Part shown: positions 33,976 through 42,975 of the stretch, one piece after another
Numbering within the stretch: the first letter of the stretch is position 1
Layout of the letters: every line of letters starts with the position of its first letter
Source of the DNA: an uncultured Flavobacteriales bacterium
GTDB taxonomy: Bacteria > Bacteroidota > Bacteroidia > Flavobacteriales_D > Sanyastnellaceae
DNA length: 64,000 nucleotides
Assembly (NCBI GenBank): GCA_905478325.1
Contig: CAJQIB010000012.1
Span: 41,293 to 105,292 of the forward strand
Reading direction: 5' to 3'
Position numbers and translations under genes: made by a program
The notes under the pieces: generated by a model
What the model saw: the letters and a program-made list of their open reading frames with translations, nothing else
What the model was told of the DNA's origin: nothing
The model's database searches: none

Positions 33976-34953
33976 ATGAAAAACGACACCATCAACATGT
34001 TGGCAGGAATTCCAACTTTGGACATTCGGTCATTTGAATCCGGATCAGAATCCGATCGAAAACAATTCGTTGAACAGCTTGGCCATGCTTATGAAACCAT
34101 TGGCTTCGTGGCCATTCACGGACATGGCATTTCCGACTCGCTGATCGACTCGCTCTATGCAGAGTCGCGTGCGTTTTTTGAACTTCCGCAAGCCATTAAA
34201 CGACAGCACGCGCGCCCTGAAACGAACAACCAGCGGGGCTTCGTCTCGATGGGCGTTGAGCATGCTAAGGGAAGCGATGCGGCCGATCTCAAGGAGTTTT
34301 GGCAAGTAGGACAACCTGACCCACCTGCAAACGGAGACCCGGTGCATTTCCCTTCGAATCAACGTGTCGCAGAACTTCCTGCTTTTCAAAGCACCGCAGT
34401 CGATGCTTTTCGTGCTTTAGAAACATTGGGGCAGACTGTCTTAAGAGCCATTGCCATTCATTTGGGTGTTGAAGAAGATTATTTTCACAACTGGGTCGCT
34501 GGCGGGAATTCGATTCTACGAGCCATCCACTACCCACCTATCTTGAGCGCACCTTCATCGGCCGTGCGCGCAGGTCAGCACGAAGACATCAACCTCATCA
34601 CTTTGCTCGTCGGAGCATCCTCTGCTGGACTTGAAGTCCTTCGACACGATCAGACGTGGACTCCGGTCACTGCATTACCGGAACACATCGTGGTCAATGT
34701 TGGAGATATGTTACAACGGTTGACAAATCACCGGTTGAAAAGCACAACACATCGCGTGGTCAATCCACCCCAGTCGGAATGGTCTAACCCGCGTTTTTCC
34801 ATGCCGTTTTTCTGCCATCCACGCCCCGATATGAAGCTAGACGCTATGCCTCATCTTTTAGTATCCGGAGAAACCCCGAAAGAAGGGCCCATCACGGCGG
34901 GTGAATACCTCGAGCAGCGCCTCAGAGAAATTGGACTCGCTCAAGGCAAATAG
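33976..34953 (+). CDS. 2-oxoglutarate/Fe(II) oxygenase, isopenicillin-N-synthase-like
   Basis: The 325-aa protein has the N-terminal DIOX_N part (IPTLDIRSF, YETIGFVAIHGHGI, AESRAFFELPQAIKRQ) and the double-stranded beta-helix. GQHEDINLITLL supplies the His and Asp metal ligands (~203/205), THRVVNPP the distal His (~259), and RFSMPFF the Arg-x-Ser that binds 2-oxoglutarate (~273). Such enzymes hydroxylate or desaturate small molecules; the substrate is unknown. It begins 15 bp after the glycosyltransferase and ends 54 bp before the exporter, so it may belong to either unit. Confidence 0.88.
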   Translation: MKNDTINMLAGIPTLDIRSFESGSESDRKQFVEQLGHAYETIGFVAIHGHGISDSLIDSLYAESRAFFELPQAIKRQHARPETNNQRGFVSMGVEHAKGSDAADLKEFWQVGQPDPPANGDPVHFPSNQRVAELPAFQSTAVDAFRALETLGQTVLRAIAIHLGVEEDYFHNWVAGGNSILRAIHYPPILSAPSSAVRAGQHEDINLITLLVGASSAGLEVLRHDQTWTPVTALPEHIVVNVGDMLQRLTNHRLKSTTHRVVNPPQSEWSNPRFSMPFFCHPRPDMKLDAMPHLLVSGETPKEGPITAGEYLEQRLREIGLAQGK

Positions 34954-35007
34954 AAGCCGTGAATCGTCCCAATGCTTCTCCCTCTCTTTTACGTTCAAAG
35001 CGCACTC

Positions 35008-35802
35008 ATGGAATGGGTTGAAATTGCTGGATATGGAATGGGACTGATCATTGGAGCCATCCTAGGCTTGTTGGGTGGCGGTGGATCTGTTTTGATTATG
35101 CCTGTTTTGGTCTACCTGTTTCACATCCTTCCTGCGGAAGCCACAGCGTACAGCTTGTTTGTCGTGGGATGCGGGGCGCTCATGGGGACCTTTGGTTCTC
35201 TGAAAAGAAACCAAGTCGATTGGAAAACAGGAGGCTTATTTGCCGTACCCTCCATGCTCGCTGTGTATACCGTGCAACGTTGGGGACTGCCAGCGATTCC
35301 TGAAACATGGGCCATTGGGCAATACCAAATGAGCAAAGACACGCTCATCATGGGCACATTCGCTTTCCTGATGATTGCGGCTGCCTATTCCATGCTGAAA
35401 CGAAAAACCGCTTTGAAGCCAAAATCATTCGGAAACGGCCTTTGGTGGATCATCGCGGCTGAAGGACTTGTCGTTGGCGCCATTACAGGATTCGTAGGCG
35501 CCGGAGGCGGATTTTTAATTGTTCCTGTACTCGTCGTTTTGTTGGGCATGTCCATGGAAATCGCCGTAGGAACATCCCTGATGATCATTTCCATCAAATC
35601 CCTCGTAGGCTTTTTTGGCTCTTTGGGAAATGGGGCCGAGGTCGACTGGATGTTAATTTTGCCATTCATGGCACTCACTGTGGTGGGAACGCACGCGGGG
35701 ACATTGATGAGAAGTCGCGTTAAGGGCTCCACTTTAAAGCGAATTTTCGGGTGGTTCATTTTGCTGATGGGAGTCGTCATATTGCTAACGGAATCGAATT
35801 AA
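35008..35802 (+). CDS. TauE/SafE (TSUP) family anion exporter, probably sulfite
   Basis: From the ATG at 35008 the product is 264 aa; an ATG at 34972 would add 12 residues. The two repeated TSUP motifs are visible: MGLIIGAILGLLGGGGSVLIMPVLVYL near the N-terminus and GAITGFVGAGGGFLIVPVLVVLLGMSMEIAVGTSLMIISIKSLVGF in the second half. Seven to eight membrane helices are expected. The downstream persulfide-dioxygenase gene (11 bp away) makes sulfite the most likely exported anion, since that enzyme class generates sulfite. The substrate is inference. Confidence 0.9.
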   Translation: MEWVEIAGYGMGLIIGAILGLLGGGGSVLIMPVLVYLFHILPAEATAYSLFVVGCGALMGTFGSLKRNQVDWKTGGLFAVPSMLAVYTVQRWGLPAIPETWAIGQYQMSKDTLIMGTFAFLMIAAAYSMLKRKTALKPKSFGNGLWWIIAAEGLVVGAITGFVGAGGGFLIVPVLVVLLGMSMEIAVGTSLMIISIKSLVGFFGSLGNGAEVDWMLILPFMALTVVGTHAGTLMRSRVKGSTLKRIFGWFILLMGVVILLTESN

Positions 35803-35813
35803 AGGAAAGCACA

Positions 35814-37226
35814 ATGGTGATCGAACAGATCTATACCGGCTGTTTAGCTCAAGGAGCTTATTACATTGAATCCGAAGGGTTTGCAATGATAATTGACCCG
35901 CTGAGAAACGCGAAGACGTATGTCGACAGAGCGGCCAAAAATGGCGCGAAAATTACGCACATTCTCGAGACGCACTTTCATGCCGATTTTGTTTCGGGAC
36001 ATGTAGAATTGGCTGAAGCCACAGACGCAACCATTGTTTTTGGCCCTCAAGCCAATCCAACCTTCCCGTTCCATCAGGCTGTTCACAACGAAGAGATTGC
36101 CCTCGGCAGCTGCACCATTCGCGTACTTCACACGCCCGGGCACACCATGGAATCTACCTGCTATCTCCTTCTCGATGCGGAGAGAACTCCATATGCTTTG
36201 TTTACTGGAGACACCCTGTTCATAGGTGATGTCGGCCGACCTGATTTGGCCCAGAAGTCCGCGGACATCACACAGGAGCAACTCGCTAGCACCCTTTTTC
36301 ATTCACTTCGCAATGAGATCATGACGCTTCCGTCACAGGTTATGATTTATCCAGCACACGGAGCGGGATCAGCGTGTGGGAAGAATATCAGCTCAAAAAC
36401 GTGGGATTCACTCGAAAATCAACTCAAGACAAACTATGCGCTCCGAGCGGATATGTCTGAGCAAGAGTTCGTGGATGAAGTCACCAATGGATTGCTTCCA
36501 CCACCCGCTTATTTTCCTGAGAATGTGGCATTGAATAAGCAAACCATTCCAGCACTGGAAAAAGTGCTCGAGCGGAACAACTTGGCTCTTTCTCCTGATG
36601 AGTTTGAAGCGCATCATCAGATTGAAGAAGCACTGATTGTAGACACACGAACCAAGGAAGAATTCGCTGAATCGCACATTCCCGGTTCTGTTTTCATTGG
36701 AATTGACGGCAATTTCGCCCCTTGGGTAGGTGCCCTGATCAAAGATGTGAAGCAACGATTGCTCATTGTTGCAACCAAGGGGACAGAGTCTGAGGTGCTC
36801 ACCCGATTGTCCCGCGTAGGGTTTGATGGCGCCATTGGATATTTACAAGGTGGTATCGAAGCTTGGAAGTTAGCCGGGAAGACATGCGACCACATCAATC
36901 AAATTACTCCCGAGGCCTTTGCACAGCTGTACAATGCTGAGGAGGAATCCCTTTTGGATGTGCGAAAGCCAGGTGAATTTCAGGCCGAGCATGTGGACGG
37001 TGCGTTTAGTATTCCATTGGATTTTGTGAATGAAAAAATGCACACCCTGAATGACACATCGCACTACTATGCCCATTGCTTGAGTGGATATCGTTCGGCT
37101 ATCTTCATTTCCATTTTGAAAGCGCGTGGCATGCACAACATCACGGATATCAAGGGAGGATGGGAAGCGATGACAAGAACAACCCTTCCAACTACCGACT
37201 TTGTTTGCTCGAGCAAAGTGAAGTAA
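35814..37226 (+). CDS. MBL-fold persulfide dioxygenase with tandem rhodanese domains (CstB/ETHE1-like)
   Basis: The 470-aa product starts at an ATG with an AAAGGAAAG purine stretch 5' of it. The N-terminal beta-lactamase-fold domain (~1-245) has THFHADFVSGH (metal ligands), HTPGHTMESTCY, TGDTLFIGDVGRPDLA and YPAHGAGSACG, the ETHE1 pattern. Rhodanese 1 (~270-365) has no catalytic Cys (loop VATKGTES), while rhodanese 2 (~375-465) has an active-site loop HCLSGYRS. This matches CstB-like enzymes that oxidise low-molecular-weight persulfides to sulfite or thiosulfate. With the adjacent TSUP exporter it forms a sulfide/persulfide detoxification pair. Confidence 0.92.
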   Translation: MVIEQIYTGCLAQGAYYIESEGFAMIIDPLRNAKTYVDRAAKNGAKITHILETHFHADFVSGHVELAEATDATIVFGPQANPTFPFHQAVHNEEIALGSCTIRVLHTPGHTMESTCYLLLDAERTPYALFTGDTLFIGDVGRPDLAQKSADITQEQLASTLFHSLRNEIMTLPSQVMIYPAHGAGSACGKNISSKTWDSLENQLKTNYALRADMSEQEFVDEVTNGLLPPPAYFPENVALNKQTIPALEKVLERNNLALSPDEFEAHHQIEEALIVDTRTKEEFAESHIPGSVFIGIDGNFAPWVGALIKDVKQRLLIVATKGTESEVLTRLSRVGFDGAIGYLQGGIEAWKLAGKTCDHINQITPEAFAQLYNAEEESLLDVRKPGEFQAEHVDGAFSIPLDFVNEKMHTLNDTSHYYAHCLSGYRSAIFISILKARGMHNITDIKGGWEAMTRTTLPTTDFVCSSKVK

Positions 37227-37257
37227 CAGGCCCGCAATAAGCTATGAATTAACCACG

Positions 37258-38787
37258 ATGTGGAATCCAATCCGTATTTTCTTGCTCGCCCTGGTCGTGG
37301 CATGCGGTGCACTAAGTGCTCAAGTCCCGCCCAATTACAACGTGACAATCAACACGCCGGGTGCTTACGATGGGGATCTGTATTTCTCCATCATCGGACC
37401 TCCTCTCAAGCCGGTCAATATTGCTTCGTCCACGGGTGAATTGCTTTTCTCTGAAGTGTGGCCTCAAGAGGGGTACGACTGGAAAGTCAATGATGACGGA
37501 CTCCGCACGTTATTTCATCGAGGCATTTCGGCATGGATTACGCGAGACGCACTCATGCAGCCAATCGATACTACATTTTGTCAGAATGGATTCAACGCGG
37601 ACATGCATGATTTCATCCGAACTCCAGAAGGTCACCTCGTGATGATTGCCTATCACTGGCAGTCTGTAGACATGAGTGAATATGTGAATGGCGGAGACCC
37701 GAACGCATTATTGGAAGTCGCCATTATCCAAGAATTGAATCCTCAAGGAGAGGTGATTTTCGAATGGAATGCTCTGGACCACATGTCGCCCCTTGACTTA
37801 GAGAATGCCTTGCTGACGGCGCCTGAAATTGTTTTCAATCACGCAAACTCCATTGACATCGATACCGACGGCCATTTCATATTGAGCAGTCGAAACCTCA
37901 ACGAAGTCACGAAAATCAATCGGCAAACGGGGGAAATCTTGTGGCGTTGGGGAGCCGGGGCTACCAACGAATTCGCTTTTGTTGATTCTTACCCCTTTAC
38001 ATTCCAACACTCCGTTCGTCCACTTGGCGACAACCGCTACCTTCTATTTGACAACGGAAATTTCAGTTCAATGTTTACCGGTTTGCCCGATTTTTCTCGC
38101 GCTGTAGAATTTGAATTGGATACTGTCAGCATGATCGCTTCTGCAGTTTGGGAATGCGTCCATCCAGACTCTTTGTTTGGTCCGGCCATGGGAAGTGCTC
38201 AAAGACTGCCCAACGGAAACACGTTAATCAACTGGGGAACACAGAGCAGTCCCGATCATGGAGCAATCCTTTCGGAGGTATCAATGAATGGAACTACCGT
38301 CTTGGAATTGGTTTTCGCTGCAACAGAGAACATCTATTCTGCCAGTAAACATGTTGCGAATTGGGAAGTTCCAATTGTGGGCTGCATGGACAGTACCGCA
38401 TGCAATTTTGATCCCGCGGCGAACATTGAACCAGACCCTATTGAGCCTGCCCTCGCGTGTAGCTTTCCAGAGGAAGGGTATGATTGTGATGGCGTTTGCA
38501 TTGAAGACTTCGACCTCGACGAGGTCTGCGATGCGAATGACAATTGCCCAACAACGTCGAATCCTGATCAATTGGACAGCGATCAAAATGGAATAGGTGA
38601 TGCTTGCGATGATACCACCAACGGCATTTGGGATAACGAAAATTCCGTGGACAAAAAACAGTTGATTGCTTCTTACAATTCTATCGGACAAAAACTCAGC
38701 ACGTCAGAACAGCTTCATTACCCCGGCTTGATCATCTCAGTTTATTCCGATGGCAGTAAGGTCAAACGTTGGAATCCCTTCCGCTAA
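37258..38787 (+). CDS. Arylsulfotransferase (ASST)-like secreted protein with Cys module and degenerate T9SS tail
   Basis: The 509-aa protein has a signal peptide (~1-21, ends LSAQ) and a beta-propeller body of the arylsulfotransferase type: MHDFIRTPEGHLVMIAYHW, NHANSIDIDTDGHFILSSRNLNEVTKINRQTGEILWRWG, FQHSVRPLGDNRYLLFDNG and SAQRLPNGNTLINWG. A GCMDSTACNFDPAANIE module (~378) follows, then a thrombospondin-type-3-like stretch (NDNCPTTSNPDQLDSD). A short tail (NSIGQKLS ... HYPGLIISVYSDGSKVKRW) looks like the second half of a T9SS sorting domain. Sulfotransfer activity is not proven; ASST-like propellers often lack it. It converges on a paralogue 25 bp away. Confidence 0.85.
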   Translation: MWNPIRIFLLALVVACGALSAQVPPNYNVTINTPGAYDGDLYFSIIGPPLKPVNIASSTGELLFSEVWPQEGYDWKVNDDGLRTLFHRGISAWITRDALMQPIDTTFCQNGFNADMHDFIRTPEGHLVMIAYHWQSVDMSEYVNGGDPNALLEVAIIQELNPQGEVIFEWNALDHMSPLDLENALLTAPEIVFNHANSIDIDTDGHFILSSRNLNEVTKINRQTGEILWRWGAGATNEFAFVDSYPFTFQHSVRPLGDNRYLLFDNGNFSSMFTGLPDFSRAVEFELDTVSMIASAVWECVHPDSLFGPAMGSAQRLPNGNTLINWGTQSSPDHGAILSEVSMNGTTVLELVFAATENIYSASKHVANWEVPIVGCMDSTACNFDPAANIEPDPIEPALACSFPEEGYDCDGVCIEDFDLDEVCDANDNCPTTSNPDQLDSDQNGIGDACDDTTNGIWDNENSVDKKQLIASYNSIGQKLSTSEQLHYPGLIISVYSDGSKVKRWNPFR

Positions 38788-38812
38788 GATCAGTCCAGCT
38801 CAAGGAATCAAA

Positions 38813-40489
38813 TTAGCGAAGACAAACCCAACGAACGGATTGCCCAACGTTCTGACCCAGTCCTCGAATGGTATACACGCCCACCTTTACTGCAGAAAGG
38901 TTGAGCGATACCATGGTTGACCCAGCGGTCACTTGTTCAGACAAAACCAACCGTCCTTGAACATCAAACACCCCAATAGACTGATGAGTGAGGGTGGGTG
39001 AGGGCCATTGAACTTGAACGAAGTCACCTCCCGGATTGGGATACACGGACCACACTTCCGAGGCCTCCTCCTGAATGTTCAAAGCACACGCTTCAACGGG
39101 AATGGGATTCAGCTCAATGGGGACACCACCGGTCAAATCCTGGCCTGCAAATGCTCCATAATCCGAGGGGTATCGATACGCACGAAAGGTCAAGTTCTGA
39201 TTCACTTCCAACGCAGTACCCTGTTCGACTGGAAACCCTCCGATTAGCGGCATCTTGTATTCCCAAGCCCGCGTCCCATCAGAACTGTTTTCCAACAGCT
39301 CTCCCGTTCTTCCGGAACAAATCAAATACGCATCATTGCCCAATAGCTGAAACGAACTTAGCCCAGTACTGCTCAACCCCTCTTCTGTATATATCCATGA
39401 GAAATCCTCGGGGCCCCACGTACCTGACGCAGCATCAAAATCATATCCACCCTCGTACTCGTCAAATACAAGGTTCAACTTGCATACCTCACTGTGTGTG
39501 GTTCCATCCTCATTGGGCACACGATTGTTGAACATACAGATCTTGGTGAATTCCGGATTGCCCGGAGTGATTGCGACATCACTCTGTCCCCAATGTGCAT
39601 CATGCTGATAAAACAGCTTTTGGGAGGACGTGTCGCCACGGTCATAAGCGGCCGGATTGCCCCACCTCCATATCAATTCTTCTTCGGGCGAATAGTCATG
39701 CCAAATCATCCAGACTTCATTAAACGTCGGAACACTCAGCAAGATGTGACCTCCCAAATCGTAATAGCCATAGTAGTCGATGGAATTCATGTGCAGCCAA
39801 TCCGAGGATGAGGCGTTTCCTGATCCAAAATTCACATCAATGCGTTGTGGAGAATCTGCAACAACACCAAAATTGGATTTCGTGCTATCAAAATCTTGAA
39901 CCACATGCTCCCATGCTCGCCAATCCCAGACAATTTCAGCACTGCCATCCGGCGTAGGTTCCAACTCAATGATTTTATCACTCCACACTACCCCGTCTTG
40001 CAAGTACAGCGGGTCGCGACCCGCTTCAATCGCTGATAGGCTATCGATACGTTCCCAACAAATCGCAAGCACATTGCCATTGGGAAGCACCTCGATGTCG
40101 TGATGCAATCGGGCTGTTGAATCATTCAAGGTAAACGTCCAAATCACCTCATTTTCCCATGAACGCCGCTCCACCGTAGCACCGCCTCCGCCTGCCCAAA
40201 TCACATCTTCTGAAACGTTTGCGGGCCTGCTCGAGATCACCAAGTCGCCATTGTCCATGAGGTAACTCACATTTCCGGGACGTCGATTTTCGGCCAACTC
40301 CCAAGAATGGACCACTTCTCCGCACCCATTTAACAGCATCGATCGGTGTTGGTTGTGCGGAAAAACGAGGGTATACCCATCGGCATAAAGTTCCGGGTTG
40401 TATACCAGTGTCCCAACGGTTTGATCCTGAGCAGTGCACAACGAAGGCCCGACTGTAAAAATGGCATACACGACCAACCACCACTTCAT
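38813..40489 (-). CDS. Arylsulfotransferase-like T9SS-exported protein
   Basis: The 558-aa product starts at the ATG giving a signal peptide (MKWWLVVYAIFTVGPSLCTAQ). The propeller segments parallel those of the convergent neighbour: GYTLVFPHNQHRSMLLNGCGEVVHSWEL, LHHDIEVLPNGNVLAICWE, HMNSIDYYGYYDLGGHILLSVPTFNEVWMIWHD and LIWRWGNP. A complete type A sorting domain ends the protein (~480-558, VYPNPGGDFVQVQW ... VGVYTIRGL). The family is arylsulfotransferase-like; substrate and activity are unknown. A good promoter lies upstream. The two genes probably arose by duplication and inversion. Confidence 0.88.
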   Translation of the reverse strand: MKWWLVVYAIFTVGPSLCTAQDQTVGTLVYNPELYADGYTLVFPHNQHRSMLLNGCGEVVHSWELAENRRPGNVSYLMDNGDLVISSRPANVSEDVIWAGGGGATVERRSWENEVIWTFTLNDSTARLHHDIEVLPNGNVLAICWERIDSLSAIEAGRDPLYLQDGVVWSDKIIELEPTPDGSAEIVWDWRAWEHVVQDFDSTKSNFGVVADSPQRIDVNFGSGNASSSDWLHMNSIDYYGYYDLGGHILLSVPTFNEVWMIWHDYSPEEELIWRWGNPAAYDRGDTSSQKLFYQHDAHWGQSDVAITPGNPEFTKICMFNNRVPNEDGTTHSEVCKLNLVFDEYEGGYDFDAASGTWGPEDFSWIYTEEGLSSTGLSSFQLLGNDAYLICSGRTGELLENSSDGTRAWEYKMPLIGGFPVEQGTALEVNQNLTFRAYRYPSDYGAFAGQDLTGGVPIELNPIPVEACALNIQEEASEVWSVYPNPGGDFVQVQWPSPTLTHQSIGVFDVQGRLVLSEQVTAGSTMVSLNLSAVKVGVYTIRGLGQNVGQSVRWVCLR

Positions 40490-40517
40490 TATTGGACCTT
40501 CTAGCTTCATCATGCTT

Positions 40518-40547
40518 CAAATATATTGAACGCATTCGGTTCTCAAA
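40518..40547 (-). promoter_or_regulatory. Promoter of the minus-strand arylsulfotransferase-like gene
   Basis: On the minus strand TTTG (40547-40544) and TATATTTG (40525-40518) are 18 bp apart, a full match to the Bacteroidota -33/-7 promoter. The transcript leader would be about 20 nt before the ATG at 40489. Confidence 0.65.
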
Positions 40548-40604
40548 CAGGACATACACCATCGATAGAATGAACTGAATGGAAGGTGAGATGTTATACC
40601 TGCA

Positions 40605-41210
40605 ATGAGTAGTTCTGAAGTTTTTCCATTGTTTCCGCTTTCGATTTTTCCTGTACCAGGTCAACAAACTGGTTTGCACATTTTTGAAGCGCGGTATCGG
40701 TTGCTCTTTGAGCAGCTCGAATCCATGGAACTGGTAGAGTTTGGTATCCCTTTTTCTCTCAATGGCAAGCTTTCAGGATATGGAAGCGTGTCTCGGTTGA
40801 TCGCATGCGGTGAAAAAGATGAAAATGGACATCGAGATGTGATGATCCAATCGACTGATTTGTTTCGGCTGAAGCGATTTGATCTCAATGAATCAAATCC
40901 CTCACATCCTTATCCGACAGGGTCCATTGAGCGAATCCGTGATTGGAACGAATGGCAGGTTCAGGGGAGCGCTCTGGACGATTGGACTCAGATGCAAACT
41001 TTGCAAGCACAAACGAAAGAGCCCGTTCAACCCTTGATCTCGGTCATCGAGGTTCTACAAGAGTTGACTCCCGAAGGCGCTCAAGTGAATCAAATCGTTT
41101 CCGATTTGGCTGCGGGAAGGCATCCTTCACGGTTGAATGCGATGCTGCGTTTTGCTCGTGTTGTTATGGAACAAGAAGTCCAAATCAAGCGCGGGTATTT
41201 TCCCAATTGA
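40605..41210 (+). CDS. LON peptidase substrate-binding (N-terminal) domain protein
   Basis: The 201-aa protein starts MSSSEVFPLFPLSIFPVPGQQTGLHIFEARYRLLFEQL, the classical LON_substr_bdg pattern (FPL...PVFPG...L.IFE.RY). It contains no AAA+ or protease domain. Such stand-alone domains occur widely, and their role is unclear (peptide or protein binding). The lipoprotein gene begins 17 bp after its stop and appears to have its own promoter element inside this gene's end region. Confidence 0.88.
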   Translation: MSSSEVFPLFPLSIFPVPGQQTGLHIFEARYRLLFEQLESMELVEFGIPFSLNGKLSGYGSVSRLIACGEKDENGHRDVMIQSTDLFRLKRFDLNESNPSHPYPTGSIERIRDWNEWQVQGSALDDWTQMQTLQAQTKEPVQPLISVIEVLQELTPEGAQVNQIVSDLAAGRHPSRLNAMLRFARVVMEQEVQIKRGYFPN

Positions 41211-41215
41211 AGCCG

Positions 41216-41223
41216 TATTTTTG
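41216..41223 (+). promoter_or_regulatory. -7 element TATTTTTG, leaderless promoter of the lipoprotein gene
   Basis: Perfect TAnnTTTG followed by GGGC and the ATG at 41228. It begins 6 bp after the stop codon of the LON-domain gene. Confidence 0.5.
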
Positions 41224-41227
41224 GGGC

Positions 41228-42016
41228 ATGAAAGTATTCATTCCCTTTTGGATGACGGTCCTGTCCTGTGTTAGTTTGATTTCATTTCAATCCTGCTCCG
41301 AAGGCGGAAGTCAAGTCAACGAGCCCCGGTCCGACGAATCAGATGCAATGCTTCCTGCTAGTGAGTCAACTCAGGGAGCGGACGCCGATCGCAAAGTAGA
41401 CGTGAGCGTTGCCGCCTCAGACTTGCACGCATTCGTTGGCATGGACACGTTAGAGATAATCGCTTCCAATCTGGATTCGTACTTCCAAAGTACCAATGAC
41501 GGGGATTGGGACCAGTTGATGCGGCATTTCCCTTTGCACAAACGCAGCGATACGGCATTTACAAATTCGAGTAAACGTGCGTTGCAAATGTGGTGGGAAA
41601 ATGGAGTGCGCAACCGAACGGAAATGGCTGAAATCCTCTACGCGAGTCCTGCAGCTTTGGACGGAGACCAACAAGTGGTCTTATTGAACATGAAACTCAA
41701 GCACATCGTAGAATTCCACCCTTTTTACACCGGCACCAATCCCAGTGGCATGAAAGGCATGGTGGAATCCAATTATGGAAAAGGCAATGCATCGTATTTC
41801 GAAGATCCACTGGCAGAAGGAGACTCTCTCCCCTTTCGGTATTGGGAAATCAATGGATTGAATCGAATTTGGGCGGTTTCTCATGTAGACTCGAGCCACT
41901 GGTGTTTTCTTCCTCCCAACTTCAATGAAGGAGGTGCTGCAAATATGATGAGCAGCGATGCCATGGTACAAGGCCTGAGGCACCGCCGAGCGAATGATCC
42001 AACTGCTTCCAAATAA
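41228..42016 (+). CDS. Predicted lipoprotein of unknown function
   Basis: The 262-aa product has a lipoprotein signal (MKVFIPFWMTVLSCVSLISFQSC, lipobox SFQSC) followed by an acidic linker (~25-65). The folded part is LDSYFQSTNDGDWDQLMRHFPLHKRSD ... RALQMWWENGVRN, and later segments include LKHIVEFHPFYTGTNPSGMKGMVESNYGKG. The 'DWDQLM.H.P' region hints at an NTF2/SnoaL-like cone, but I would not assign it. The frame is open far upstream; the ATG at 41228 was chosen from the signal peptide and the TATTTTTG-N4-ATG arrangement. Confidence 0.8.
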   Translation: MKVFIPFWMTVLSCVSLISFQSCSEGGSQVNEPRSDESDAMLPASESTQGADADRKVDVSVAASDLHAFVGMDTLEIIASNLDSYFQSTNDGDWDQLMRHFPLHKRSDTAFTNSSKRALQMWWENGVRNRTEMAEILYASPAALDGDQQVVLLNMKLKHIVEFHPFYTGTNPSGMKGMVESNYGKGNASYFEDPLAEGDSLPFRYWEINGLNRIWAVSHVDSSHWCFLPPNFNEGGAANMMSSDAMVQGLRHRRANDPTASK

Positions 42017-42042
42017 GCCCGTTAGGCCACGATTTAACAACC

Positions 42043-42975
42043 ATGGAAATCCAACCTGTCGCATGGCTCGTTCAAAATGAATGGGGCCCATTGCAAGCCG
42101 TTATGGTGGGCACGGGTGTGGGGATGGGAGATGCACCAAAGCTTGAGGACACGTTCGATCCGCAATCGCGCAAGCATGTCCTGAACGGTACGTACCCCAC
42201 GGAGGTCAATGTCACAAGAGAACTCGACCTCCTTGTCAAGATTCTAAAGTCCCACAATGTTCGCGTCTTTCGACCGGATTTAATTGGAATGAATCAGGTC
42301 TTCACGAGAGACATTGGCTTGGTCATCGATGACCAATTTATCTTGACGAATATGGTCGAAGACCGGGCGAAAGAACAAGCCGGACTGAAATCCATGTTGC
42401 AACGGAATCCAGGCAATGTTCTAACTCCACCGTCGCACGTCCACCTCGAAGGAGGCGATATCATGCCCATGTCGGGTGAAATCTGGGTGGGTTATGCAAA
42501 AGAGCCAGATTTTGCAGACTTCACAACCGCACGAACCAATGAAGCGGCCATTGAGTGGTTACAGACTCAGTTTTCCGATCGAACCGTTCGTGGTTTTGAA
42601 CTTCAGAAATCGGACACTCACCCTTCTCTGAACGCCCTTCATTTGGATTGCTGCATGGCTCCGCTGGGCATGGGCCACATGATGTACCATCCCGCAGGAT
42701 TTAAGAATCCCGCGGATGTCGCTTGGCTTCAAGATCACTACCCCGCGGAGAACCGCATGGAATTGACGGCAACTGAGATGGAGCACATGCATGGAAATGT
42801 ATTGAGTATTGCACCCCATGTTGTCATTTCTTCGATCGGTTTTGAACGAACATTCAATCAAATGAAGCGTTGGGGCTACGACGTTATTTTGGTTGATCTG
42901 ACTGAAACAGCGAAAATGGGCGGCCTCCTGCGTTGTTCTACCATGCCCTTGCGCCGTCAACCCACCCACCCATGA
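42043..42975 (+). CDS. Amidinotransferase / arginine-deiminase-fold enzyme
   Basis: The 310-aa protein has guanidino-modifying enzyme features: NEWGPLQAVMVGTG at the N-terminus, GMNQVFTRDIGLVID (conserved Asp), HVHLEGGDIMPMSG (Glu-Gly-Gly-Asp), LNALHLDCCMAPLG (catalytic His) and ETAKMGGLLRCSTMPL (nucleophilic Cys near residue 298). This resembles glycine/arginine amidinotransferases and related hydrolases; transfer versus hydrolysis cannot be told. Its stop overlaps the ctlX start (ATGA), so the two are coupled, and argS follows. Confidence 0.88.
   Translation: MEIQPVAWLVQNEWGPLQAVMVGTGVGMGDAPKLEDTFDPQSRKHVLNGTYPTEVNVTRELDLLVKILKSHNVRVFRPDLIGMNQVFTRDIGLVIDDQFILTNMVEDRAKEQAGLKSMLQRNPGNVLTPPSHVHLEGGDIMPMSGEIWVGYAKEPDFADFTTARTNEAAIEWLQTQFSDRTVRGFELQKSDTHPSLNALHLDCCMAPLGMGHMMYHPAGFKNPADVAWLQDHYPAENRMELTATEMEHMHGNVLSIAPHVVISSIGFERTFNQMKRWGYDVILVDLTETAKMGGLLRCSTMPLRRQPTHP

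Noticed and set aside
40943..41227. Upstream extension of the lipoprotein gene (start at 40943)
   Set aside because: It overlaps the LON-domain gene in another frame. The ATG at 41228 begins the lipoprotein signal and follows a perfect -7 element.
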